This document shows, in pieces, positions 1 through 7,680 of a DNA stretch of 14,826 nucleotides. A program made the position numbers and the translations under genes. Below the pieces are notes generated by a model, which was not told where the DNA came from, did no database searches, and was given only the letters and a program-made list of their open reading frames with translations. The DNA is taken from contig JAADGX010000064.1 of assembly GCA_013152135.1 (NCBI GenBank), positions 1-14,826 of the forward strand, given 5' to 3'. The DNA comes from Chlorobiota bacterium (GTDB lineage Bacteria; Bacteroidota; Ignavibacteria; SZUA-365; JAADGX01). How positions within the stretch are numbered: position 1 is the first letter of the stretch; the number at the start of each line of letters is the position of its first letter.

Positions 1-201
1 GGGAATTGCATCCAGTATCGGCATTCCCAACACGGTGAACATCACGACCAACGAGAGCCCCAGGGCAATCGTCAGGATACCGGTGGCGAGCCAGTCGCCT
101 TTTCGCGGAAGGAGTTTCCCCACCGCCAGCAGTATCACGAACGACAGGAACGGCAGGGTCAGAATAGTAAGGGCAAGTTGAATTACAGTTTCTTCGGACA
201 T
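1..201 (-). CDS. nuoL: NADH-quinone oxidoreductase subunit L (NuoL), N-terminal 67 residues, cut by window edge
   Basis: NuoL is the large antiporter-like membrane subunit at the distal end of the complex I arm and takes part in proton pumping. Only the first 67 codons are present; the frame stays open to the left edge. The fragment begins MSEETVIQLALTIL, has a hydrophobic helix, then a short loop with GKLLPRKGDWLATG, then a second hydrophobic segment. The small loop with G-D-W-x-A-T-G between the first two helices is typical of NuoL N-termini. A GAGG ribosome site lies five bases before the ATG at 201. It follows the OmpA-type gene by 59 bases on the same strand, with no terminator seen between them, and continues a nuoA-K series. 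NuoM or another antiporter homologue is less likely because of the position after nuoK and the loop motif. Confidence 0.85.
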   Translation of the reverse strand, partial: MSEETVIQLALTILTLPFLSFVILLAVGKLLPRKGDWLATGILTIALGLSLVVMFTVLGMPILDAIP

Positions 202-260
202 GAATCCTCAAATAGAAATTTCAGTCATTCAGAAGAGCAACCCCTGTGTCACGCTGCGAG

Positions 261-2222
261 TCACTCGACTTTCAGAATTTTAAACTCTATCCGGCGGTTT
301 TTCGCCCGCCCCTCTTCAGTGCGGTTCGTAGCGATCGGCCGGTCCGGACCGTAACCATACACTTTCAGGCGCGATGGGTCGATCCCTTTCGCAACTAGGT
401 AATCCTTCACCGCCTGCGCCCGGGCTTCCGACAAACGCTTGTTGAACGAACGGCGGCCGACGTTGTCCGAATGCCCGCCGATTTCCACGACCATCTTCGG
501 ATAATTCACCAGCGTCTCGTAAGCCTGGTCGAGCACGCTTTCGGATTCCGGTTTCAGCGTTGCCTTGCCGGATTCAAAAACGACACCGTCCAGGACAATC
601 TTCTGTCCTTTCTTAATCGGTTTCTCGGTCAAGGGCCTTGAATCAGGGCAGCCATCGTTGTCGTCGAAACCGTTCAAGGTCTCCGGTTTGGTCGGGCACT
701 TGTCATCCCCGTCCATGATCCCGTCGCCATCGGTATCGCGTTGCGTTGGATTGGTACCAACCTGCTTGATTTCCACGCCGTCGGTCAAGCCGTCGCCGTC
801 GGTATCATTGTTCAGCGGATCGGTGTTGTACTTGTTTACTTCGTCACCATCGGTCAAACCATCATCATCCGTATCGGAATTCTTGGGATCCGTTTTGCGC
901 GCCAGTTCCTCGTTGTCCGGGATACCATCGGCATCGGTGTCCGCTTTTCCCGGATCGGTGTGATAGGTATTGACTTCCTCGTAATCGTTCAGCGAATCAC
1001 CGTCGGAATCTTTTTTAAGAGGATCGGAACCGTACTTGTGCACTTCGTCGCCATCCCAGAGACCATCGGCGTCAGTGTCTTTGTTAAATGGATCCGTCCC
1101 CCGCGCAAATTCGTCACCGTCGAAAAGAGTGTCGTCATCGGTATCCGGTTTGAGCGGATCGGTTTTCTTCGCCACCTCCTCACTGTCCTTGAGATGGTCC
1201 TCGTCCGTATCGGGACGAAGAGGATCGGTTCTATAAATTTCGACTTCATCACCATCGATAAGACCATCTCCATCGGAATCCGCATTATACGGATCGGTCC
1301 CGATGTCCCGTTCGGTGCGATCGGACAACCCATCGCTGTCGCTGTCTTTCGATCCGAAAAGGTACACCTGGAACGAAATCGTTGCCGTGCCCCAGTAATC
1401 GGGAGCCTCGTCCTCGTGAATCTTGTCACGGGTATCGATCGTGAGGAAATTTTCCAGCACCTCGCGGCCGAAACCGTCCATGTAATCCCTGCCGTCCCCG
1501 AAAATGAAACGGTAGGTGAAATCAAGATTCAACGAATACAATTCGTTGAACAGGATATCGAACCCCAGACTTACGGGGACGATAAGATTAGTATTGGCAT
1601 CATCCGGGAGATTCGAGTACCCCGATCCCATAACATTGTTCGTATTAGCGGGATCGACGACGTCGAACGGTTTTCCTCCCAGGTTTACTTCGAGGAGGGG
1701 GACTTTCTTACCATTAATCTCGACAGTCGTGTTTTCATCCTTGTTGACATACCGGAAATACCCGATGCCCCCACTTAAATACGGGTTGAAATACGTTCGC
1801 GGAAACATGTTGACCAGCACCCGAAACTCTGCGTAGGAAAGATCGTTCGACTTGAGTGACTCTTTCCACGCTGCGGGGTCATTGATCGATGTCGCACCTT
1901 CGAACACCGGGTCCCTGTGGAACTGCCGGAAATAGTTCCCTTTGAATTTCTCTTTGATCCTGCGATTGAACACGTACTTTCCCAGTCCACCGTCAAGCTG
2001 GATGCCGATTTCCGGGATGATGATGTACTTGACGTACACCTGGCCCACACCCCCGAAATTCTGGTCGGTGAACTCGCCGAAGTACTTGGTTACTCCACCA
2101 CCAACCCCCACAACAAGGGAAGACGACGGATCCCACGTACTGCGAGTGCGCTGGGCTGAAGCGGGCTCAAAGAGAAAGAAAACCAATGCTGCCATCAGCA
2201 TAAAATGTATATGAAGCTTCAT
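261..2222 (-). CDS. Outer-membrane beta-barrel protein with ten TSP3 calcium-binding repeats and a C-terminal OmpA peptidoglycan-binding domain
   Basis: Predicted outer-membrane protein of 653 residues that should tie the outer membrane to peptidoglycan. Residues 1-24 look like a signal peptide ending A-S-A-Q. Residues 25-290 resemble an OmpA-like beta-barrel domain with alternating hydrophobic strands. Residues 293-528 are about ten thrombospondin type 3 repeats of the form D-T-D-x-D-G-L-x-D-G-x-E-V, each 21-23 residues, expected to bind calcium. Residues 545-653 form an OmpA_C domain with the H-S-D-N-V-G and L-S-E-A-R-A motifs; D586 and R601 match the diaminopimelate-binding pair of the family. 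The frame is open 12 codons further upstream, but the ATG at 2222 is preferred because GGAGGT stands just before it and the signal peptide begins there. Its barrel is closely similar to that of the gene immediately upstream. It lies between nuoK and nuoL, which is unusual. Confidence 0.9.
   Translation of the reverse strand: MKLHIHFMLMAALVFFLFEPASAQRTRSTWDPSSSLVVGVGGGVTKYFGEFTDQNFGGVGQVYVKYIIIPEIGIQLDGGLGKYVFNRRIKEKFKGNYFRQFHRDPVFEGATSINDPAAWKESLKSNDLSYAEFRVLVNMFPRTYFNPYLSGGIGYFRYVNKDENTTVEINGKKVPLLEVNLGGKPFDVVDPANTNNVMGSGYSNLPDDANTNLIVPVSLGFDILFNELYSLNLDFTYRFIFGDGRDYMDGFGREVLENFLTIDTRDKIHEDEAPDYWGTATISFQVYLFGSKDSDSDGLSDRTERDIGTDPYNADSDGDGLIDGDEVEIYRTDPLRPDTDEDHLKDSEEVAKKTDPLKPDTDDDTLFDGDEFARGTDPFNKDTDADGLWDGDEVHKYGSDPLKKDSDGDSLNDYEEVNTYHTDPGKADTDADGIPDNEELARKTDPKNSDTDDDGLTDGDEVNKYNTDPLNNDTDGDGLTDGVEIKQVGTNPTQRDTDGDGIMDGDDKCPTKPETLNGFDDNDGCPDSRPLTEKPIKKGQKIVLDGVVFESGKATLKPESESVLDQAYETLVNYPKMVVEIGGHSDNVGRRSFNKRLSEARAQAVKDYLVAKGIDPSRLKVYGYGPDRPIATNRTEEGRAKNRRIEFKILKVE
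639..1346 (-). repeat. Coding tandem repeats (about ten TSP3 units of roughly 66 bases)
   Basis: The DNA encodes about ten consecutive units with the pattern D-(T/S)-D-x-D-x-L-x-D-x-x-E, followed by a variable stretch ending T-D-P. On the plus strand this appears as recurring GGATCGGT and CATCGGTATC words. The units have diverged, so this is an old protein-repeat array and not a recent microsatellite. The last unit ends with two cysteines (D-K-C-P and D-G-C-P-D), a common end cap of TSP3 arrays before OmpA domains. Two units deviate at the glycine of the calcium loop (D-E-D-H-L and D-D-D-T-L). Confidence 0.85.
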
Positions 2223-2293
2223 GTTACCTCCGATCGAAAATCCATGTAAATAAACCAATCCAGAATCATACTTATCATACGTTGTGCTGACCG

Positions 2294-3199
2294 CTAACGC
2301 TGTCCGAGTAAATAGACCTGAACACCAATCGTGATTGTTCCCCAGGCGTCGCTTGACTCATCCTGATGGATATTTGTGCTTGGATCTATTCTTTGAAAAT
2401 TCTCCAGAACTTCCCGACCGAATCCATCGAGATAATCATTTCCGCGACCGAGAACAATGCGATAGGTGAAATCAAGGTTCAACGCCATGCGCCGGTTTAT
2501 CAGGATGTCAAATCCCAGGCCGATGGGCACTACCGTCAAGTTGTCGTATCCGGACTCCAGGTCCGACGCTGCAGGCCCGGTTTTATTGCCGGCGTTCGCG
2601 GGATCGATCACGTAAAACAGCTTTCCGTTTGGAAGCACTTCGAGTCTGCGGGTTCCATTTTCGCTGTCTTCGACGTCGCTGTTCGTATAGGAAAACATTC
2701 CCATCCCGATGCTCAGGTAAGGGTTGAAGTAACGACGGGGAAAGAAATTCAAAACGCCCCGCAATTCCACGAAGGACATGGAATTGGTCTTCATGGATTC
2801 TTTCCATACGGCGGGGTCCCTAAACGATGTGGCATTGTTGAAGAGTGGATCGTAGTGGAACTGGCGGAAATAATTGCCCTGGAACTTCTCCTTGTTCCTC
2901 CGATTGTACACGTAGTTGCCAAACCCGGCGTCGATCTGCACGGATACCTCCGGAATGAGAAAGAACTTGGCGTAGGCTTGAAACACCGTTCCGAAATTTT
3001 GATCGGTAAACTCACCGAAATACTTTGTCACTCCGCCGCCGCCGCCAAGTACCAGCGTAAACGTTGGATCGATATATCGTGCCCGTACTCTTTGGGCTGA
3101 GACGGGATCGCTTGTTGCCATGATCAAAACCAACAGCAGGCTTGCTGCCTGGCATGCACGAAACATTTGCTGAAAACGCGATTGTCCTGAACGAATCAC
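2294..3199 (-). CDS. Outer-membrane beta-barrel protein, paralogue of the neighbouring OmpA-type protein but barrel only
   Basis: Predicted outer-membrane protein of 301 residues; its exact role is unknown. Residues 1-36 form a long signal peptide with a basic start, a hydrophobic core (about 17-28) and an end at V-S-A-Q. The mature part matches the barrel domain of the downstream gene almost throughout: both share VTKYFGEFTDQNFG, EKF-x-GNYFRQFH, YFNPYLS, DYLDGFGREVLENF-like and G-F-D-I-L segments. It stops where the TSP3 repeats begin in its neighbour, so it has no OmpA domain. The GTG start at 3199 is chosen because AGGAGG lies seven bases before it. It begins 18 bases after nuoK and ends 71 bases before the next gene, so it reads as part of the nuo transcript. 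It could be a duplicate that lost, or an ancestor that never had, the C-terminal half. Confidence 0.85.
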   Translation of the reverse strand: MIRSGQSRFQQMFRACQAASLLLVLIMATSDPVSAQRVRARYIDPTFTLVLGGGGGVTKYFGEFTDQNFGTVFQAYAKFFLIPEVSVQIDAGFGNYVYNRRNKEKFQGNYFRQFHYDPLFNNATSFRDPAVWKESMKTNSMSFVELRGVLNFFPRRYFNPYLSIGMGMFSYTNSDVEDSENGTRRLEVLPNGKLFYVIDPANAGNKTGPAASDLESGYDNLTVVPIGLGFDILINRRMALNLDFTYRIVLGRGNDYLDGFGREVLENFQRIDPSTNIHQDESSDAWGTITIGVQVYLLGQR

Positions 3200-3217
3200 C
3201 GGTTCACCTCCTGGAAG

Positions 3218-3526
3218 CTACTCTTTCAGTTGATTGATCTGATCAACATTCACGGTGCTGAACGTTCGATAGATGTTCAGCACAATGGCCAGGGCGACCG
3301 CTGCTTCGGCGGCAGCCAACAAAATGACGAAGACAGCCACGACATGCCCGTGAATATCAAGCGCACTGTACCGGCTGAAAGCAAGAAAATTCACGTTAGC
3401 GGCATTCAATATCAATTCTATTCCCATCAACATCATGATGGCATTGCGCCGGGTCACAAGCGCCAGCAAGCCCAGGGAAAACAATACCGCGCTAATGACT
3501 AAATAATGCGTAAGCGTAACGTTCAT
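3218..3526 (-). CDS. nuoK: NADH-quinone oxidoreductase subunit K (NuoK)
   Basis: Small three-helix membrane subunit of complex I (102 residues, the usual length) that forms part of the proton channel beside NuoJ and NuoN. Three hydrophobic helices lie near residues 5-24, 29-50 and 61-85. The two conserved membrane glutamates are present at E37 (MGIELILNAANVN) and E74 (LAAAEAAVALAI). Two adjacent ATG codons occur; the second, at 3526, is preferred because AGGGAG stands six bases before it. A longer open frame to 3598 only overlaps nuoJ and adds nothing recognisable. The gene begins 10 bases after the nuoJ stop and is followed at 18 bases by an outer-membrane barrel gene instead of nuoL. Confidence 0.95.
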   Translation of the reverse strand: MNVTLTHYLVISAVLFSLGLLALVTRRNAIMMLMGIELILNAANVNFLAFSRYSALDIHGHVVAVFVILLAAAEAAVALAIVLNIYRTFSTVNVDQINQLKE

Positions 3527-3536
3527 CATTCTCTCC

Positions 3537-4031
3537 CTATCGTTTGCGGGCCATGAAAGCGGCGGCGACAATGGCCACGAGAAGAACGACACCTCCAACC
3601 TCGAAGGGCAGGAGATAATCTGTAACCAACGCCGTTCCGATCATGGACGTGGTTCCGATGATATCGGGACTTTTCTCCATCACCATCCAGTTCGTACGCG
3701 TCAATACGAGGAGAAGCGTACCGAGAAACACACCTACGACGATGGTAGCGGGAATCACTCGCATCGCTCCCGACGAAATCTCGACATTCACAACACGATG
3801 CGTCAGCATGACACCAAAAATCATTAACACCAGGATACCCCCAACGTAAATCATCAACTGTGTCACGGCAAGAAAATCTGCCAGGAGAAGGACATAAAGA
3901 CCGGCGATGCCAAGAAAAGTGAACATGAGCGAAAATGCGGAGTACACCAGGTTCCGCGAGAAAACCACGATCATGGCTGATCCGACGGTGACAAGCGCGA
4001 AGATGTAGAAGATAATATCTGTCAATTCCAT
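3537..4031 (-). CDS. nuoJ: NADH-quinone oxidoreductase subunit J (NuoJ)
   Basis: Membrane subunit of complex I, 164 residues, with five predicted hydrophobic helices. The sequence shows the family pattern in helices 2 and 3: NLVYSAFSLMFTFLGIAGLYVLL, with DFLAVTQLMIYVGGILVL following; the glycine-rich Y-V-G-G-I segment corresponds to the pi-bulge helix that changes shape when complex I turns over. It sits between nuoI (26 bases upstream) and nuoK (10 bases downstream). The ATG at 4031 has only a weak ribosome site. It is a normal full-length member and nothing looks out of place. Confidence 0.95.
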   Translation of the reverse strand: MELTDIIFYIFALVTVGSAMIVVFSRNLVYSAFSLMFTFLGIAGLYVLLLADFLAVTQLMIYVGGILVLMIFGVMLTHRVVNVEISSGAMRVIPATIVVGVFLGTLLLVLTRTNWMVMEKSPDIIGTTSMIGTALVTDYLLPFEVGGVVLLVAIVAAAFMARKR

Positions 4032-4056
4032 TCTTGTTGCATCCTGTGTTGATATC

Positions 4057-4785
4057 TCAACTTGTACCGGTGTCCGGACCGGACGATTCGTCCTCCGGCT
4101 TCATCCCTTGATTTCCCGCCGCGTCGGCATTGCCGGGGGAAGTCGTTCCGGATGTCGGTTTCGCATCCTCCGGTTTGGCCGCATCCGACGCCTGAGCCTG
4201 CGATTGTCCCGCTTCCTCCTTGGCCTTGGCGGCGTTTTCCGCTTCTTTTTTCGCTTTGGCCGCGGCGGCAGCCTCCGCCTTTTTCCTCGCTTTTTCCGCT
4301 TCGGCGCGTTCCGCTTCTTCCTTTGCTTTCGCGACCTCTTCCTCCGTCATCGCACTGAAATGATAGAGCAGGTTCCGCCGTTCGTATTCCGAGAATTCGA
4401 AGACATCGGTCATGGTGATGCACTCTGTCGGACACGGATAGACGCACAGCCCACAGTAACAGCACTTTGCGAAGTCGATGTCAAACACCGAAACGTGCAG
4501 GCGCTTCTTGTGTCCGGTGGATGTTTTCCCCAGGTCGACACCGGGCGCAGCTTTTATCGTTTCGATATGAATGCAATAGACCGGACACGCCTTGGCGCAT
4601 TGATCGCACCCGATACAATCTTCGATGTTTACGTACAACCGGTCGCGCGAACGGCCGAACCGGGGTTTTGTCTGCGTGGGGTACTGGATCGTTACTTTCT
4701 TGCCCCACAAATGACGCCAGGTGACTCCCATGCCCACCAGAGCGGTCCCGATGCCATTATAAATTGCCTTGAAATAATTACCCAT
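4057..4785 (-). CDS. nuoI: NADH-quinone oxidoreductase subunit I (NuoI) with a long Ala/Lys/Glu-rich C-terminal tail
   Basis: Peripheral-arm ferredoxin-like subunit that carries the two 4Fe-4S clusters N6a and N6b and passes electrons toward NuoB. The cluster ligands are visible as C57-x2-C60-x2-C63-x3-C67-P and C108-x2-C111-x2-C114-x3-C118-P, with extra cysteines C71, C109 and C122. The conserved fold ends near residue 146. Residues 147-242 are an added tail: first a charged, probably helical stretch of Glu, Ala and Lys (147-190), then a Pro/Ser/Gly/Asp-rich part that is likely disordered. Bacterial NuoI is usually about 150-180 residues, so at 242 this one is long. A weak AAGGA lies nine bases before the ATG. 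The gene follows nuoH by 27 bases. Confidence 0.95.
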   Translation of the reverse strand: MGNYFKAIYNGIGTALVGMGVTWRHLWGKKVTIQYPTQTKPRFGRSRDRLYVNIEDCIGCDQCAKACPVYCIHIETIKAAPGVDLGKTSTGHKKRLHVSVFDIDFAKCCYCGLCVYPCPTECITMTDVFEFSEYERRNLLYHFSAMTEEEVAKAKEEAERAEAEKARKKAEAAAAAKAKKEAENAAKAKEEAGQSQAQASDAAKPEDAKPTSGTTSPGNADAAGNQGMKPEDESSGPDTGTS

Positions 4786-4812
4786 GAATTGCGTTCCTTT
4801 GCACCATGTTCG

Positions 4813-5922
4813 TCAACGAATGACCACGATGAAACCAACGACCAGCGCCAGCGCGAATGAAACGGGAATCAATACTTTCCAACACATGTACATCAACTGG
4901 TCGACACGAAGGCGCGGGAGTGTCCACCGCAGCCACATCATTACAAACACGAAGAAAAATCCTTTTGCCGCGGTCCAAAACACTCCTTCCAGGAGCGTCA
5001 GAACCGGTATATCCAGCGCCTCGCCGAGCGTTATCCCCCATGGGCTTTGCCAGCCGCCGAAGAACACGACCGCCGCGACCGCGGAAACAAGAAACATGTT
5101 CGCATACTCGGCCATGAAAAACATGCCGAACTTCATGCCGCTGTACTCCGTATGGTATCCACCCACCAGCTCCGATTCGCCTTCCGGGATGTCGAACGGG
5201 GTGCGATTTGTTTCAGCGAGGGCCGACAGGTAATAAATCACGAAGGTCGCCAGCAGCAGCGGCAGAAAAACGAAATTCCCGATATCCGCGTGCAACATAG
5301 CACCACTGGCGAGAACAACATCCGACTTTGGACCACCCAGGATGAACCAGTTCCAGAACCCGCCCGACTGGGCCGTTATGATGTCCTGCAAATTCAGCGA
5401 ACCCACCATCATTGCAACGATGAGAAGCGCTGTCGCCGAAGGAACCTCGTAGCTCACGATCTGCGCCGCCGATCGCATGGCGCCGAGCAAAGAGTACTTG
5501 TTGTTGGAAGCCCAGCCACCCATGATGATGCCGAGAACGCCGAACGAAGACACGGCAATCAAGTAAAACAAGCCGAGGTTCAAGTCGGCTCCCACGTAGT
5601 CGCTGGCAAAAGGAAGGACGGCAAATGCAGCGTATGCTCCCACGAAGACAATAAACGGCGCCAGGTTGAACAGGATCTTGTCCGCCCTTGCCGGAACGAT
5701 ATCCTCCTTCATCAGCAGTTTTAAAATGTCGGCAAAAGGCTGGAAAATGCCCCAGGGTCCCGTCCTCATGGGACCGAGGCGGTCCTGGAACCAGGACGCG
5801 CTTTTCATTTCAGCCAGGATGGCGACGATCGCATAGCCGAGGATAAAAACCAGCGGCAACACGCACCACACGATAGTGGCGAGGAGATCGTTGCCGATTA
5901 AATCACGAATAAATTGTTCCAT
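4813..5922 (-). CDS. nuoH: NADH-quinone oxidoreductase subunit H (NuoH)
   Basis: Membrane subunit of complex I at the joint between the peripheral and membrane arms, where it forms much of the quinone chamber with NuoB and NuoD. The protein has 369 residues and about eight hydrophobic helices. Family signatures are present: DRLGPMRTGPWGIFQPFAD (48-64), GWASNNKYSLLGAMR (136-150), and the acidic quinone-site loop ETNRTPFDIPEGESELVGG (237-255) followed by YHTEYSG. Length and motifs are typical of a full, working subunit. It follows the broken nuoD directly by 35 bases; nuoE, nuoF and nuoG, which often stand between nuoD and nuoH, are absent. The ATG at 5922 has only a weak upstream AGG. Confidence 0.97.
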   Translation of the reverse strand: MEQFIRDLIGNDLLATIVWCVLPLVFILGYAIVAILAEMKSASWFQDRLGPMRTGPWGIFQPFADILKLLMKEDIVPARADKILFNLAPFIVFVGAYAAFAVLPFASDYVGADLNLGLFYLIAVSSFGVLGIIMGGWASNNKYSLLGAMRSAAQIVSYEVPSATALLIVAMMVGSLNLQDIITAQSGGFWNWFILGGPKSDVVLASGAMLHADIGNFVFLPLLLATFVIYYLSALAETNRTPFDIPEGESELVGGYHTEYSGMKFGMFFMAEYANMFLVSAVAAVVFFGGWQSPWGITLGEALDIPVLTLLEGVFWTAAKGFFFVFVMMWLRWTLPRLRVDQLMYMCWKVLIPVSFALALVVGFIVVIR

Positions 5923-5957
5923 TGTGCCTGATGTATTCTCCAGTCAGTTTAGCGACT

Positions 5958-7102
5958 CTACCGGTCGATTTCTCCCAGAACGATGTCAACGCTCCCCAGT
6001 ATGGCCACGACATCAGCGACCATGTGTCCTTTTGATATTTCGTTGATCACACTCAGGTTGGAAAATCCCGGTGCGCGGGCCTTGATGCGGAAGGGCGTCC
6101 CCGTTCCATCGCTGATGATGTAATAACCGAGTTCTCCGCGTGGATTCTCGACCCGAACGTAAATCTCCCCCTTCGGTGGCCGCACCCGCCTGGGAATGGC
6201 GGAATGCACGTCACCTTCGGGGAACGACTCGATGGCCTGTTCGAGGATTTTGCAGCTTTCCTCCATCTCCCATACGCGAACCATGTGCCGGTCCCAACAG
6301 TCGCCCACCGTCCCCATCTCACCCTTGCCCACCTGGACTTCCCACTCGAAACGGTCGTAGATCGAGTAGGGATCGTCGCGACGGAGATCGAAATCCACAC
6401 CGGAACCCCGAAGCATGGGCCCGGTGCAGCCGAAGTTTATTGCAACGTCCGCCGGAAGTACGCCCACGTTCGCCGTGCGATCGATGAAAATCTTGTTGTA
6501 ATTCAGCAGGTCGTTGAGCTCTTTGATCGTCGGACGCAGCATCTTGACCACGTCGGCGACGTCCTTGACGAAATCGGGATACACGTCGTGCGATACGCCA
6601 CCGATCCAGATGTAATTGTACAGCAAACGGGCGCCGCAGGTCTTTTCAAAAATGTCGAGAATGTGTTCCCGGTCGCGGAAGCAGTAGAGGAACGGCGTGA
6701 ACGCCCCGATGTCCATCCCGTACGTCCCGATAGCCACATGCGTTGCAACTCCGCCATGATGACCCGGATGTATTCCACGCGCTCCGGCACCTCGATGTCC
6801 ATGAGGCGCTCGATCCCCAAGGCATAGCCGTGGTTGTTATTCATCGAGGTCAGATAATCCATACGATCCGTGTACGGAATGACCTGTGTATAACTCTCGT
6901 TTTCCGCGTGCTTCTCGAAACACCTGTGCAAGTACCCGATATGAGGAATCACCTTGCGGATGATCTCGCCCTCGAGAACCAGTTCAAGGCGCAAAACGCC
7001 GTGCGTGGACGGGTGTTGCGGACCCATGTTCAGTACCATCTCCTCGGTCCGCAGGCCGAGGTCGCGGATTTCTTCCCGTGTAGTCAAAGAATGATCAAGC
7101 AT
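5958..7102 (-). CDS. nuoD: NADH-quinone oxidoreductase subunit D (NuoD), interrupted by a frameshift
   Basis: NuoD is the 49-kDa-type subunit of complex I that, with NuoB, forms the quinone-reduction site. Here it lies in two frames. The first part (7102 to about 6740, 121 codons) has MGPQHPSTHGVLRLEL, PHIGYLHRCFEKHAE and RVIMAELQR. The second part (6737 to 5958, 259 codons plus stop) starts VAIGTYGMDIGAFTPF and continues to the normal C-terminus, I-L-G-S-V-D-I-V-L-G-E-I-D-R. Joined, the parts make about 380 residues, close to the usual length. In the family the joint reads R-I-A-S-H-L-V; here only two bases stand between the R and V codons, so about 13 bases are missing. The first frame otherwise runs on into unrelated sequence until 6503. 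This could be a true mutation or a sequencing or assembly error. Strong conservation on both sides favours error or a very recent lesion. Confidence 0.9.
6735..6742 (-). other. Frameshift site in nuoD
   Basis: On the minus strand the bases read CGC-AT-GTG: CGC is the last good codon of the upstream frame (Arg of A-E-L-Q-R) and GTG the first good codon of the downstream frame (Val of V-A-I-G-T-Y-G). About 13 bases expected for Ile-Ala-Ser-His-Leu are missing. No slippery heptamer of the X-XXY-YYZ type is seen, so programmed frameshifting is unlikely. Confidence 0.75.
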
Positions 7103-7129
7103 AGTGGCTCGGAAATGTTATCTCAGTAT

Positions 7130-7606
7130 TCAATACGGGACCTTGATGCCGTTGTAGAATTCAGGGACTTCGTAGTCCTTGCGCAACGGGTGTCCCATCC
7201 AGTCATCAGGCATGAGGATGCGGCGCAGATCCCGGTGCCCTACGTATTCAATACCGATCAAGTCATAGGATTCGCGTTCGTGCCAGTCGGCGGTGCGCCA
7301 GACCTGCTCCACCGATTCCACTTTCGGGTCGTCGACGGATACGATACACTTGACGGTAAGCTTATGCCGATGCACCATGGAATCCAGGTGACATACCGAC
7401 ACCAGGTTACCATCCCCATTATCAACCCCGCTCAGGCACATGAGGGAATCGAATTTCAGGTCGTCGGCATCGCGGAGGAACAGCGCGACGGTTTTCCACT
7501 TCATCGGTTCGACTATGATACAAGGGACCGTTTCGTCGAACTCCAGGGAAACGCCGGGAAATGCCGCCTGCAGTCTTTCGTAAATCTCTTTGGGTTCCTT
7601 TGCCAT
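7130..7606 (-). CDS. nuoC: NADH-quinone oxidoreductase subunit C (NuoC)
   Basis: The 30-kDa-type peripheral subunit of complex I, which packs against NuoD and NuoB and stabilises the hydrophilic arm. The 158 residues show the family signature WHERESYDLIGIEYVGH (108-124) and the following RRILMPDDWMGHPLRKDY (129-146). The end, V-P-E-F-Y-N-G-I, leads into NuoD in fused NuoCD proteins; here nuoC and nuoD are separate genes 27 bases apart, unlike the fused form in many Bacteroides and gamma-proteobacteria. It stands 74 bases after nuoB; that gap holds no recognisable element. The ATG at 7606 has a weak GGAA upstream. Confidence 0.96.
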   Translation of the reverse strand: MAKEPKEIYERLQAAFPGVSLEFDETVPCIIVEPMKWKTVALFLRDADDLKFDSLMCLSGVDNGDGNLVSVCHLDSMVHRHKLTVKCIVSVDDPKVESVEQVWRTADWHERESYDLIGIEYVGHRDLRRILMPDDWMGHPLRKDYEVPEFYNGIKVPY

Positions 7607-7680
7607 GTGAAATTTCCAGTCGAATAATTGTTAGTTGGAAAAACAAGAGATGGTGCATGCGAGGGGGTCGTACGAATGGA

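Noticed and set aside
741..1778. A 345-codon open frame on the plus strand, opposite the TSP3/OmpA gene
   Set aside because: It is opposite strongly conserved repeats whose regular codons (GAT, GAC, GGT) leave the other strand free of stops; its translation is a monotonous Ile/Gly/Val/Arg pattern with no known domain and no good ribosome site.
4108..4860. A 250-codon plus-strand frame rich in Arg and Phe
   Set aside because: It is the reverse of the Ala/Lys/Glu-rich tail of NuoI and the cluster region; a compositional shadow.
6503..6736. Continuation of the first NuoD frame beyond the frameshift
   Set aside because: The residues after A-E-L-Q-R-M are Ser/Thr/Arg-rich out-of-frame sequence; the true NuoD sequence continues in another frame over the same bases.
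6735..6742. Programmed ribosomal frameshifting in nuoD
   Set aside because: No slippery heptamer is visible, and even a shift would yield a protein lacking four conserved residues; a deletion or sequence error explains it better.
6743..7627. A 294-codon open frame on the plus strand, opposite nuoC and nuoD
   Set aside because: nuoC and nuoD are clear on the minus strand with all their motifs, and the plus-strand product resembles nothing known.
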